Source: Jacaranda mimosifolia
Lineage: Eukaryota; Streptophyta; Magnoliopsida; Lamiales; Bignoniaceae
NCBI GenBank assembly: GCA_018894105.1
Contig: CM032117.1
Coordinates: 27,694,501 to 27,758,500, forward strand
Direction of reading: 5' to 3'
Length of the DNA stretch: 64,000 nt
In this document: piece after piece, positions 23,033 through 36,100 of the stretch
Numbering within the stretch: the stretch's first letter is position 1
Layout of the letters: every line of letters begins with the position of its first letter
The notes under the pieces: generated by a model
What the model was told of the DNA's origin: nothing
Seen by the model: the letters and a program-made list of their open reading frames with translations, nothing else
Databases searched by the model: none
Program-made: the position numbers and the translations under genes

Positions 23033-23969
23033 TTCTCTAAAATTATTGTATATTAATATAATTATTAAATTATAAATACAACTAAAATAATAATATAAAA
23101 ATAAAAATATCGCAAAAATATCAAATAGTTAGTAAAATTAAATTTAAAATTTTAAAATTTAGTATTTAAAAGTTTGCAAAATATAGAGCCATCTCATATA
23201 CATTATATCATAAACAATAAATTTCAAAATTATTCAGGGAGAAGTTAAAAAAAAAATTAAAATATCCAAAAATAAAAATCTATGAATACGATTATGTACT
23301 TTATTAAAAAAAAATATTATGTGTTCAAAAGCTAACAGATAGTTGCACTAAAAAATATAAAATATATGAGAATGATATAGAACACAAGATTGATGGCTTG
23401 AAAGTTGTTTGAAAAAATTTAAATTTATAATACTTTAAGATTATTTTAGACTTAAAAGAGGATGAGTCTATATTAACCTAAAATTTAAAAGTTAAAATAT
23501 AAAGAATTAAATAATATATTAGTTTCCAAGGATTAGAAAAATCTTATTTAATTTAAGTTTTTGATTAAAAATCAATTAAGTCAAGACTAGTAAAGATAAA
23601 AAAAATTTAAAAATTTAAAATAAATATATAAAATAACTACAAAGTTAAGATCAATATTAGTATATAAGTTTATAGAAACCTTTTAATTTGACTCATAGCT
23701 TAGTTATCGAATTATTAAGTAAAGAAAAAAGTTTGATATTAGTAATGCAAAGTTAAAATCATAGTAAATTGATAAAGTAATTATAAGCTCAAAATTAATT
23801 TTAAATAGGAGTTAGTGATAGGATATGAGGATAGAATGTAAAATAAAATATGAAAAAATAAATTATTATGTTCATTCTCAATTTTTTTGTGTGAATGTAA
23901 TTGGATTTTCATACTATATTTCGCAAATAGTAGAAAAAAAGTGAATAACAAAAAAAGTTGTTAACCTTT
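23033..23969. other. AT-rich DNA, no gene
   Basis: Extremely AT-rich with no open frame of note. It could be the body of the element ending at 23005. It stops at the start of the Gypsy LTR at 23970. Confidence 0.4.
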
Positions 23970-26900
23970 TGTAGCACCCCACTCGGGACAGCCCACAAGC
24001 CGGGATGCCACTCAATTCAATCCTATAGCATGTAAGATTAAATCCAATGGACCCATAAAATTTTTCACAATTTACCACAGCGATCATAATTTCATCACAT
24101 GCTTCAAACTTAATACCAACATATTAGAGTGGCACAAGTCATGCTAACATCTCATCAATATTTGAAAACCAAAATATCCTCACCAGTAACATAATTCATA
24201 CGTACAGTAAGTCTTACGTTCATTAAGAAATATTACAATATCTCTAAATCCAAATCAACCCAAGGTGAATTCATATATATACATACATTTATTCAAACAC
24301 TTACACAGATAATTCGTATATGATCTACCATTCATCATTGTTCTCTGTCTCACACCTATCTGGAGAGAAAATGAATAATACATGAGGGTGAGTCATAAGG
24401 ACTCAGTGAGGAACAATGTAAGGCAATATACAATCTATCACAGAGTACGAGACTCAACAAAAGTAATTACTGACAGGATAGTACAAGAAAACACGGTCAT
24501 GCCAGATTTTGAACAATAAGGGGTATCAAACTACTAGCAAATGCTAGGTCAGAAGCTGTAATCATCGGCTCAAAAGGCCTAGGATCGTCTTGACCGATGT
24601 TGCTCAGGAGGTATAGAGCATCTCAACCGATCATAGTTCGAGAGGAAATACAGATAGCTCATTTGGCCCTTGACATCTGCCCGATCAAGACTGGGAAATC
24701 ACTCTAGCCTTATTCTTCCTTGAGCAGAGTACAATTCAAGAATAACAAACTCGTACAACATATGCAAATCAAGTGAAATAAGCGTAGCATGCATATCAGA
24801 ATACCCTTATTCCGCTATAACGATTCAAACAGTTCAATCACATCATCTCGATATTAACACTGGCTCGAGCATGACAACTCAGCAATAACACTGGCTCAAG
24901 CATGACAGCTTGGCAATAATGGTGCCTCAAGTATAACAACTTGGCAATAATGGTGGCTCAAGCATAACAGCTTGGCAAGGCACTCGGCCCAACAATTCTT
25001 CTGTACAAATATCTTTCAATTCGATCAAGCAATCCATTGCCAACATAGCAGGACAATAAAATTCACAAAATAATTTCAAATAAGCTATCACGGCAAACAA
25101 TCATAAACAGAATCAATCACGGAAGGCAACATGATTAAACAGTAATACATGATACGGAATCAATCTAAACGATAACATATGAAATAATGAAATGTTCATG
25201 GCACCAGAACAGAAATGATCAATTGATTCAAAATGCTTTCAATGTACGGTTTAACAACGGATACAATTCACAAGTTCAAAAGATTTACATATTCAATGAA
25301 TGATTAACAAGTCAATGGAACCTCAAGGGGTTCAGAAAACAACAATAACTAATAAGCAAGTTAGATATCAGATCAATGGACCCTCAAAGGGTTCAGCAAT
25401 CAGCAAATAACGATAACAATAGCTAAGATAAGTTTCAAATTGATGGAACCTCACAGGGTTCGAATATATTCAAATTATTTTACTCAAACAAGTACCAATT
25501 AGGTGGGTCCTCACCATAATAACCTTAGCAAATGCAAATCAAGGCCTACTACTCTATAGGGTCCAACTCCTTAGCACCTAACCAAAAGGTAGGTTTGCAG
25601 TTAAAATCTCATTCAACCCTATAATTACAGTTATACAACTATTAATCTAAAATCAACAGTTACTCGGCTACTACAGTAATTTTGGGGTTTTAGTTCGGCA
25701 GTATCGACACAAATAAATTATGCCCACCGTTATTATGAAAATATATTCATAATTCATATTCATACCCGTAAAGATAATATAGTCAGATCCCCTAAATTAC
25801 ATAATAACCTTATAACGTTGCACAATATCGATTATAATAGCCCAATTATCATAAAAAATCCAAGTTTATCGCTTAGATCACTTTTACAAAAATTAGGGTT
25901 TTCATAACCTAATTAACTAATTAATCCATGGTTCACATGAAATAATACAATTCTGGGTTCACTAGGCTTAAGTAACGTGCATTCATGTTTCATTTCTTAT
26001 GCACGGATGTATTTATCGATCGATCCACTCATTCTTTATTTTTACGAGGTAGTAAAGATGGATACATGTATACATATCCATATAATAACAAATTAACCTA
26101 ATTTCGGTCATTTACCCAAATTCCTTGATATCGGTAAGGAATTTTCACGATCAACCAACGTGCATGTAATTTCTGCGACGAGATGAACAAACTGTCTCTT
26201 CACCGCCGCCGCCGCTGGAGATCTTCATCACTACCACTAGAAGATACGTTTCAGTGAGAGAAATCCAACCCCAAGTCAATTTCTCCAATCGCTGTCGAAT
26301 TGAAGCTCAATGGTACCTTGAAAGCCCTAGCGCTACCACATCCGCAGCCTCAGTTTTTGCTCAATTCCACTGCCATTGGTGGTCCATTTTGAATTCTAAA
26401 AGCATCGACATGATCCTTAAACTAAAAGCTTCAAAGCCCATACCTGGGTTTTGTCAATGGTCATCGGAAACTTGCTCCTATCGAGCTTTGTCGTGGCTAG
26501 AATTTTGGTCACCTTTTTCCCGATGGTTTTTCAGTTGTCTCCGCCTGTATGTGGTGTTGCCGTGTTCTTGAGGTTGAGATAAAGAAGATAATCGATTCTG
26601 ATTCTTGCTCTGGATTATCGTCGGATATGATTGCCGGATAGAGAGAGAATGCTGTCTTGGTGAGGAAGAATGGAAAAATGAGGGTGAAATTGAAAATTCT
26701 ATATTTATAAAATCAATCTTTCCTTATTCACAGATTGATGCCCAAATATTTTAGTCAGCCTTTAATTGAGTCCAAATGTTTTAATTAGGTTCAATTTAGT
26801 CACCGATTTATATTAGTCCCCGCATTGGCCAACTTAACTAATAAAAATTAAACATTGGCCCTCCTAATTGTGAATAATGGTGCAATTAAGTCTTTTATAT

Positions 26901-27009
26901 TTACGTTTTAACCCACAAAATATTTTTAAAAAAATGAATAAAATTGGGTAAAATCTTGCAAAATAATACTTAATAAGATATCAAAATAATGTATTTCTAG
27001 GGTGTTACA
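23970..27009 (-). repeat. 3' LTR (3.04 kb) of minus-strand Gypsy element
   Basis: Starts TGTAGCACCCC and ends GGGTGTTACA, inverted termini typical of Gypsy LTRs, and is joined at 27010 to a polypurine tract and then minus-strand pol. A minus-strand TATA box lies at 26702-26709, with a CCG/CGG-rich patch downstream (26200-26220). Two internal minisatellites are visible: about four 31-base units (TGGCTCAAGCATGACAGCT type) at 24857-24985, and three copies of CAATGGAACCTCAAGGGGTTC-like sequence at 25310-25465. The open frame at 26254-26571 is unremarkable LTR sequence. Confidence 0.85.
26702..26709 (-). promoter_or_regulatory. TATA box in Gypsy LTR
   Basis: The minus strand reads TTTTATAAATATAG, about 300 bases inside the U3 end of the LTR, oriented away from the LTR start at 27009. 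Confidence 0.4.
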
Positions 27010-27022
27010 GATCCCCCATCTT
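27010..27022 (-). other. Polypurine tract of Gypsy element
   Basis: The minus strand reads AAGATGGGGGATC directly before TGTAACACC of the LTR, matching the polypurine primer position in chromovirus-type Gypsy elements. Confidence 0.75.
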
Positions 27023-29830
27023 AAAAGAATATGGCCATTAGATTCTCACTTGAATGCTGGAAGAGATCGGGATACTGTTGGTGTATAAGATCTTCTGATT
27101 CCCAAGTTGCTTCTTCAATATTATGATTGCGCTAGAGAACTTTTACTTGAGGAATCCTCCGATTCCTAAGCTCTTGAAACTTTCGATCTAACATACTAAT
27201 GGGCCATTCTTCATAGGTCAGATTGCTCTATAGTGATGTACTGGTGTTAGGAATGATGTAGGAAGGATTAGGGTAATATTTTCGAAGTTGAGACATGTGG
27301 AAAACATCATGTATGCCCGCTATGCCTTGAGGTAGTACCAAACGGTACGCCACTGGCCCGATCTTTTCACTTATCTAGTTGGGGCTAACATTTTTGAGGC
27401 CAAGCTTTCCGCCTTTGGCGATTCTTCGAACACCTTTTCTCAAAAATATCTTGAGAAATACTTGATCACTAACTTCAAATTCCAAATCCTTCCTCCACTT
27501 GTCTGCATAACTTTTCTGTCGATTTTGAGCAGCTTTCATCCTCTGCTTAATGATTTGCATCTTCTCAATAGTTTCCTAAACCAATTCTGGTCTTATAGTT
27601 TTGGGAGACTTGTAGTTGTCACTTTTGTATTCCTCAAGATCCCAATGCAATGGAGATCGACATTTTCTACCAATAACGCTTCATATAGAGCCATTGTGGA
27701 TTGATAGCTATTATTGTATGAAATTTTAATCAAGGGTAGATGTCAACTCTAATTTCCACTAAAATCCAGACACAAGCCTGCAACATATCTTCTAGTATCA
27801 GGATGACCCTATCAGACTGTCCATCTGTTTGAGGATGAGTGGTATAACTGAAATATAACCTTGTCCCCAAATGTTCTTACAGAGCCTTCTAAAGTCTTGA
27901 GGTAAACTTTGGATCTCGATTGGATACGATGCTGATTGGGACTCCGTGCAATCTGATGATTTCTTTAACATATAACTTTGCTAGCTTTTCAACCTTGTAT
28001 TGTGTACTAACTGGCAGGAAATGAGCAGACTTGGTCAGTCTATCTACTATTACCCAAATACTGGCATATCCACCTCGGGCTATTGGCAGGCTTGTTACAA
28101 AATCCATGGTAACTTGTTCCTATTTCCAATTAGGGATTGGAAACTATTGGAGTAATCCTGACTTGTTCCCTAGATTTCTTCATCGCTTCTTTCTATTCCG
28201 ACATCCAACTATCATTGGCTTGAGTCCACTGTATTTCAACATACAATTCTGGTTGCACATCTACTCCAACAAGCCATATGTTTGTCTCATTCTCACTGCA
28301 ATATCGGCATTCAGAACTCTTAACATCGGCTCAGGGCATCTGCTACTACATTTACTTTTTCCTAGGTCGTAAGAAATTGAGAAGTCATAATCTTCAAGGA
28401 ATTCCACCCATCGACGCAGTCTCATGTTCAAATCCTTTAGTGAGCGCAAATGCTTGAGACTTTTATGGTCAGTGTACTCCTCGAATGTGGCTCCATAAAG
28501 GTAATGTCTCTATTTAGTCAATGCAAAAATCACTGGCTAGCTCTAAGTCATAAGTTGGGTAATTTTCCTCATGTGGCTTAAGCTTCCTAGATATGTAGGC
28601 GATAACTAGCTCTTTTTGCAATAGCATGCATCCGAGTTCTTCTTTAGACGTGTCCATGTATACTACATAACCTTATAACCCATCTGGAAGGGCCAAAACT
28701 AAAGCTGTTGTCAATCTGTTCTTTAGTCCAATCAAATAGTTGATTTTTTTGAGTCAATTTAGTCAATAGGCTAGCTAATTTAGAGAAATCATGTATGAAC
28801 CTCTGATAATAGCCAGTCAAACCCAAAAACCTATGAATCTCTGTCACATTCTCGGGTCTCTTCCAATTGACTGTTGCCTCTACCTTGGAATGATAAATCT
28901 CTACTCTATCCTGGGATATCATATGTCCAAGAGAAGCTACTCTCTCCATCTAGAATTCACACTTACTGAATTTAGCGTATAATTGATGCTCCTTTAAGGT
29001 TATGAGAACAAGGTGTAAGTGCTTGGCATGTTCTTCTCAAGACTTTGAGTACGCGAGGATGTCATCAATGAAGATAACCATAAAATTATCTAGATATGGT
29101 CGAAATACTCGATACATCAAATCCATAAATGCGACCGGAGCATTGGTCAGACTAAATGGCATTACTACAATCTCAAGGTGACTATATCAAGAATTGAAGG
29201 CAGTATTTGGGATATCCTCTTCTCTAATCTTCAACTGGTAATATCCCTGCCTCAAATCTAACTTCGAAAAGACTGTAGACCCTTGTAGCAGAACAAACAA
29301 TTCTTACACGTGCAGTAGGGGATATTTATTCTTGATGGTGACTTTATTTAACTTTTGATAGTCAATACACAGGGACCCATTTTTCTTCTTGACAAATAAT
29401 ACTAGGGCTCCCTAAGGAGAGGTGCTAGGCCTTATAAACTTCTTCTCCAATAGTTCCTAGTTGATCCTTTAGTTCTTTTAGTTCTGCTGGTGCTATTCAA
29501 TATGGAGTTTTGGATACAAGTGCAGTTTCTGGGAGAGTATGAATAACAAATTTTATCTTCCTATTAAGAGGCAATGAACCAATTCTTCTAGGAATACTTC
29601 AGGGTACTCGGCCACTATTTCTATTTCTTCAATTTTGGTTGTATCTCGGGGTTTATTAATAAGATACACCAAAAATCCTCATCCGCCTTCCTTCAAAAAT
29701 TTTCTAGCCTCTAGCGTGGATATAAATGATGGCAAATGGGTCTTATCCACGTATTGGCAGGTTGATGTCGGTGTTTTGTCTCCAAGTGTATTGCACTTAG
29801 TGTAATAATTCACCTGTACCTGATGTCCAC
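27017..29830 (-). pseudogene. Gypsy pol pseudogene (RT, RNase H, integrase, chromodomain-like tail)
   Basis: Minus strand, in transcript order from about 29830: linker (EIVAEYPEVFLEELV near 29625); reverse transcriptase from ~29470 ([19 protein letters not shown], catalytic [11 protein letters not shown] at about 29072-29040); connection and RNase H (28949-28261: GLTGYYQRFIHDFSKLA, RRWVEFLEDYDFSISYDLGK); integrase core (28107-27889: [26 protein letters not shown]); then GKGGKL and IHDVFHMSQLRKYYPNP; and a chromodomain-like end (EEATWESEDLIHQQYPDLF) finishing in a stop near 27017. Between RNase H and the integrase core there is too little sequence for the HHCC zinc-binding part, so that was deleted. 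Gag and protease are absent. Stops occur throughout. The order RT-RH-IN is Gypsy; long LTRs and the tail suggest a Del/Tekay-type chromovirus (inference). Confidence 0.88.
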
Positions 29831-30966
29831 GGCGGAGCTTGGTGGCGCATCCTCACCGGCCACAGAAACAGATTTCTGGATAGTGGATTTTGTAGCCCTT
29901 AGCTCAAGGATCTCACTGATAGCATCAATTCTTATAACAGACCGCTGACGATGGTGGAATTAGAAGAAAATTGAGATGGTAGCATAAGGCGGCGCTAGAC
30001 GATCGGAGCTACCATCGAGGCCCTCCCTGATGGCAATTGGTAAAATTAACTTGGGCATTTGCTTAGTTGAGCTGAAAAGCATATTTTGGTGGTGGCGTTG
30101 ATCTTTTCCAGCGATGACGAAACTGGGATAGATTCTTCAGCTCATCGTGAGGATCGTGATGGTGTCCTTGGTTTGTGCTTCTGGGGCCTCGATAATTAGA
30201 TCGTGGGTAAAGGGGATTGGAATGGAATATGCTTACATATATATATATACATATGTTGTATTGTTAATTCCATAAGCCTTGTATTATGCTAAAGATGATA
30301 GATTAATATATGATTGATATATATATATCCCCATGCATGGATTTTGATATAGACTAGTGGGCCCGAATCTGTATCATTATATGATAGGTTTGGGATTAAT
30401 TGAGTAAATCGGAAGTGAAAACCCTAATTTTGTGAATTTGAAACCTAAGGATAAAATTCGGATTATTAAGGTAATTTGACAGTTTATTGGGATACCGATA
30501 TAAGGTTAAATATGTAATTGAGAACTAATTTTTGTTTCTTTATTAGACTTGATATGAAAACTGGGATTATTTTGGCAATAACGACTTTACTAGCCATTTT
30601 GGCCAATAGTACCGTTTAAGCTTTAAAACTACTGTATTAATCGAGTAATTAGTGATTTTAGGCTATTAATGGAAAGATTGTAATTATTGGAGATTAATAA
30701 GGATTTTAATCGTGGATTTATTCTATGGATAGGTGACGAAGAAGTGGGTCCCACGAATCAGTAGACTACCGATTGAGGTTGCAGTTTTCTGAGACTACAG
30801 AGGTGAGGGTTTAACCTCCTAGGTGTTTATTTTTGTATGTCTTGTGAGGGCATGCCATTTTGGCCTTGTTTATATATATCTATTATTGTAGAATGACCCT
30901 TGTCTGGATTCAACTTGATTGTACTGATTGCTCTTAATTTATTGAAATTGCACTCGCTTGAGGAAC
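29830..30966 (+). repeat. Gypsy LTR-like fragment in opposite orientation
   Basis: CACGGCGGAGCTTGGTGG near 29828 matches CACGGCGGAGCTTGGCGG at 63959-63976, within the LTR that ends the window, in the same plus orientation. GTGGGTCCCACGAATCAG and GAGGTGAGGGTTTAACC-type sequence further on is also in LTR style. It therefore runs opposite to the Gypsy pol immediately to its left. Neither end shows LTR termini. At 30967 the ~600-bp repeat resumes. Confidence 0.45.
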
Positions 30967-33138
30967 CCTTTAGCTAATGAAGATTTTTTTTCCCAAATAT
31001 AATACAATACATCCATATTAGTTAGAAATAAATATTAAGAATAAATATCTTAAAAAACAAAATAAATAATATCAAATTTAATAACCAACAATTAATGAAA
31101 TTTTTTTAATTTAATTAAAAAACTCAAAATTCTAAGGATTTGCCACTTGGCCAAAATTGCAATCAAAATTGAGTAATTATGGGTCCTACATGTGCTATAT
31201 ATAATAGTATAGATAGAGATAGGATCTCGAAAATTAATGAGTTCCGATAATGAAATTACATATTAAATAGTAAGAGGTTGTTCCTACTTACCTGAAAAAA
31301 TTACTTGTGTGGAGCTTGGAAGACTTGAGGAGAGATATCCACAATTTGGATTTCCTTCTATTCTTCAAATTTTATTCAGATTCCACCATGTTACCTATGT
31401 GTGTGTATATATATATGTATGTATAAAGTAGAAATTTTTTAACCCATGTGAACATCTTTGATATTATGCCATCAATTAGAAAATAAAAGAGATAATATCA
31501 AATTATTTATTTAATGAAAATATATGTGTATACAGCATAAGAATTTTAACCTATTTAAATATTTTTGATATTATCTTGTCAATCATAATATTAAGAGATA
31601 AATATCAAATCCTTTATTTAATAATGATTTTTTTGCAAATGAAATACAATTATATAAGTTAGATATAAATAAGAATAAGTTTCTTTAAATGGAGTAAATA
31701 ATATCAAATTTAGTGACCACCAATTGATGAGAATTTTTAATTTAATTAAAAAATACAAAATTTTAAGAATTTAGAATTTGGTTAAAATTATACAATTACA
31801 ATCAAACAAAGTTTTATATATATAGTGTAGATAGGATGGCAAAGATTAATGGACTCTATAATGAAATTACATGTTAAATAGCAAGAGGTTTGTTTTTACT
31901 TAACTGAAAAATTTGCACGTGAGATGCTTGGAAGACTTGAGAAGAGATATATGCAATTTTGATGTGTTTTTCTTCCACAAATTGTGTTTGGACTCCGCAC
32001 TTCATATATGCCTATGAAGTAAGAGAATTTTAACCCATCTGTACATTTTTTATATTATTTCATCAACCATAATATGAAACAGACAATATAAAATTCTATA
32101 TTTAATGAAGATATATGTGTATGAAGTAGAAATTTTTTAACCTATTTAAACATCTTTGACATTATCTCATCAATCATAATATCAAAAATCTCATCAATCA
32201 TAATATCAAATTCTTTATTTCATGAAGAATGATTTTGCAAATGAAATAAAAACATTTCAATTTGAGATAAATAGGAATAAATATCTTAAAATAGAATAAA
32301 TAATATAAAAATTAATAACCAACATGAGAATTTTTAAATTTATTACAAAACTCAAAATTTTGATAACTCAAAATTTGGTCAAAATTGCACAATTGTGGTC
32401 AAACACTGTTATGCTATATATAATAGTGTAGATAGGAAGACCAAAATTAATAGGTCCCTCTAATAAAATTACATATTAAATAGCAAGAAATTCTTTTAAC
32501 TTATTTGGAAAAATTACTCATGAGACGCTTGAAAGACTTGAGATAGATAACTACAATTTGAATGTGTTTTTATTCTTAAAATTGTGTTTGAATATGAAAG
32601 AGAGAATATCAAATCCTTTGAAGATATATGTGTAAGAAGTAGAAGAATTTTAATCCTTTTAAACATCATTTGTATTATCTCATTAATCATAATATCAAAT
32701 TCTTCATTTAATAAAGATTTTTTGGCAAATAAAATATAATCATATATGAGTTAGAGATAAAAAGAATAAATATCTTTAAATGAAATAAATAATTTCAAAT
32801 TTATTAATTGACAACAAATGAGAATTTTGAGAATTTAGAATTTAGTCAAAATTGCACAAGGTCAAACACTGTTGTGGTATATATATAATAGTATAGATAG
32901 GTTGGCCAAGATTAGTGGGCCCGTATCATGAAACTAAGTATTAAACAACAAGAGGTTATCTTTATTTACTTGGAAAAATTACTTGTGAGATATTTGAAAA
33001 ACTTGAGTAAAGATATTGCAATTTGGATATGTTTTTATTCTTCAAATTGTATTTGGATCCTTTATATATGTGTATGAAGTCAAAGAATTTTAACCCATCT
33101 GAATGTCTTTAATTTTATCTTGTCAATCATAATATAAA
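30967..33138. repeat. ~600-bp tandem repeat array, main block
   Basis: The landmark AAGAGGTT (after TATTAAATAGC) falls at 31272, 31882, 32484 and 32949, spacings of 610, 602 and about 465 (the last unit lost sequence). Each unit runs: AGATTAATGGGTCCC, TTAAATAGCAAGAGGTTG, GGAAGACTTGAG, TTTGGATGTGTTTTTATTCTTC, TCATATATGTGTATGAAGTAG, AACATCTTTGATATTATCTC (often twice), TTTAATGAAGATTTTT, GATAAATAAGAATAAATATC, CTCAAAATTTT, GTGCTATATATAATAGTATA. No coding content. The block is cut at 33143 by a Gypsy insertion. Confidence 0.85.
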
Positions 33139-33143
33139 ATGAT

Positions 33144-36100
33144 TGTAACACCCGTCTCTTCTCGTGTTCTCCTTAAAAATATATTATTAAGCTTATATAG
33201 CTACTATAAAAAAAATCAAATTTAAAATTCTACATAAATAGATTATCTTATGAAATTATTTCCCTTAATTAAGTTCATGGCATTTTAGATTCAACAAGTT
33301 AATCAAAGGATTAATCTTAAAATTTTCTAATTGACCTTAAAATTTTCTAAATATACCTACACTATGAATTTATTATATCAAAGGATTAATCTTAAAATTT
33401 TCTAATTGATCTTAAAATTTTCTAAATATACCTACACTATGAATTTAGTCATGTGCCCTAAGTTTTAAGGCACAAAACATATATACCTTAAGGTACAAAT
33501 ACATCATTATATATATATATATATTAGGTTTATAATAAAAGTAAGATACAAAATAGAAGTTTTATTTATTTCCTAGGGCCAATTCAAAATAAGACAAGAA
33601 ATCAAGGACTAAATTACAATGAAAAGTCCTAGGTCAAATTATAATAGATTATAAATTCAAGGACCTCCCTAAGCAAATAATAAAACTTACACTTCTATAA
33701 ATAGGGACCAAACCCCATTGCTATTTCATAGCCAAACTTTTTTTTGTGCAGGCGGCTAACCCTAGCTGTTAACACTCCCATTTCTTCATCATTTAGCTTG
33801 CAAAAACTATAGCCAATCTTCCCTAACCCATCAAGGGTCGAAATTCTTAAGAAATTTCCTTGAAGTTTTCACCCCAACTCTAGAAATGCTGCAGAAATCA
33901 AAACAAATTTCCCAGTCAGAAACACAACTGTTATTGAACTTCAATCTTCAAAGAAAAAACCCACTATCCAGCCACTTGATCATCCATGTAAACCTACCGC
34001 TGAAAATCCCTTTATGTCCAGATTATGCTAATATCATGGATTTCCAAAAATTTCACCCAGATCAACTTGAAACTCTGCCAAAACCAACACTGCATCAGAC
34101 AGGCAGAAACTGTTAGAATCAAGGGTGGTATTGTTTGGGCTATCTCTGAAAAATTAGCTGTTCAAATGATGAAGTAGAATCATGGTTGAAAAGTTCTATG
34201 AATGTAGATAATATTAGAATTAGGAATTGCTAGAATTGAGGCGGTATTTTGGTCGAAAAGGGGCAAGGATTGCGACCTGCAACCAGGAACGCGACTGGGT
34301 CAAAAGCTCAATTTAAACAAGAATTTGAGGAAATAAGCCCGATCCATCAACATATTGGAACCATAAGTAGAAAGTTCATTAAGTTTATAGGTCATCTGAG
34401 GTAAATACCACCGTACAAATTTCTTAGGTTTGGCAAAAATTTGGTTTTGGTGAAACTGTACAGTTAGCTATGTGATTCTGGAAATGGGTAAGTCTTGTTG
34501 AGTAATTGTGAAGATGTTATGATGATGCTAACTTAAATTTGTTTTCATAAATGTGATGAAATATGAATGTTGGGACATGTTGTTTGAATTATGAGATTAC
34601 ATTGGATAATTGGATTTGGTGGAAATTTTAAGATATGATTTAGATACAATGATTTTACATAATTCTTGGAACGATGTGATAAGAAAACTACTAAGATATA
34701 TTCGATTCGTTTAGGAATTAATAAGTAGGAAAGATTACTTTTATATATATGATACAATTAAGCCGCTTGAATTATTAAATAGTAAATAGATAGTTAAAAT
34801 AGTATATAGTACTTTAAGTAGACTAATTTTTATTTTCATTCCCTCATAATATTATTACCAAAAGAACAATCAATAATAATTGAATCTTAAATTTAGGTAA
34901 TTAAGCGTACAAGTTTGATGGAGAATCTCGATCACAGGAATCGATGGGGCATTCTGTACCTTCTTAAATTTTGTTATGTTGCCTGTAATTCTTTTTCCTG
35001 AAATCATATACCTATCTTGTGTTCCCTTGAGCACCTTGATTATTGATATGTGAGGTCCTCCTGTCCTTCTTAATTTCTTTTTGTTACCTGTTAACATTTT
35101 TCCTGAAATTACATATCTATCTTGTGTTTCCTTGGACATATTAATTCTTGATATGTGTGGTTTTGTATTCTTTCTAAATTTTTATTATGTTACCTATGAT
35201 TCTTTTTCCTGAAACCCTTTGAATATTGATATGTAGGGCCTTCTATTCTTTTGCAATATCTTTTAAAAAATCATATAACTATGTCGTGTTTTCAGGAACA
35301 CCTTGATCATTTGATATGTGAGGTCTTTTATTCCTTTCTAAATTCCATCTGTTACTTATTAATAATTACATCTTAAAATCATATAACCTTATCGTGCTTC
35401 CTCAAATGCCTCACTTATGAAGATGATAGTTATCTAATTTGCTTGGTAAGTTTGAGCCAGTTGAAATCCTAAAGTATTCCTAATCAAAAGATCATGGCAT
35501 TGATATTTATTTCATTTGTTTCCTTGTAATCAAAACTGTGCTACTTAATTTAATAAAGTATGAACCCCCTATACCGAATATTTTCAAAACATTTCAAATT
35601 AGAAAAGATTGTTTAAAATATTTTATGAAAAGTTTCCCTACTCCAGATAAGTTATAACTTGAAAAAGATTCTTGTTTTCTAATTATTACAAATCTTCTCA
35701 TCCTACTCATTGCATTGGGAACTAAGTGCCAAACTTGCTGACAGGGGGTGTGCAATGGGGGCCACCTCTAGAATCCCAAGGTTGATGTCTTCTGCTATAT
35801 TTATTATATTCTTGACTCTTTTGAATATCTTATTCGGTCAGTACTGTAAAATACGCGCCGGGCAGAGCAAAGTGCCACATTAGTTGACAGGGCATGTGCA
35901 GTGGGGGCCACCTCTTGAATCTGTGACCATTAGCACCTCTAGATTTCAGTACTAGACATCTTTTAGCTGTATTTCGTACCTCAAAAGATAAAATCCTATT
36001 TTATTCTTCATGAAATGAAGTGTAAGGAACTAAGTGCCACCTGCTGCAGTGCGGCAGGGGCCACCTCTAGAATCCTGTACACTTAAGTCTGAACATGAAA

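Noticed and set aside
26254..26571. 105-codon plus-strand frame that looks protein-like (GC-rich, cysteine and serine rich)
   Set aside because: It lies inside the 3.04-kb Gypsy LTR, opposite to the element's transcription, and covers the GC-rich leader zone of the LTR.
23965..30971. CCTTT on both sides as a target duplication for the minus-strand Gypsy (23970-30966)
   Set aside because: The right side lacks the GGTGTTACA terminus an LTR would need, and CCTTT is part of the repeat unit (AATCCTTTATTT), so the match is likely chance.
30967..33138. CRISPR-like array because of regular repeats
   Set aside because: Units are ~600 bp, AT-rich and diverged, in an evidently plant genome with no short direct repeats and unique spacers.
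33886..34116. Open frame with a homologue at 41405-41725
   Set aside because: Conservation between the two places exists because they are the two LTRs of one Gypsy element; there is no sign of a protein.
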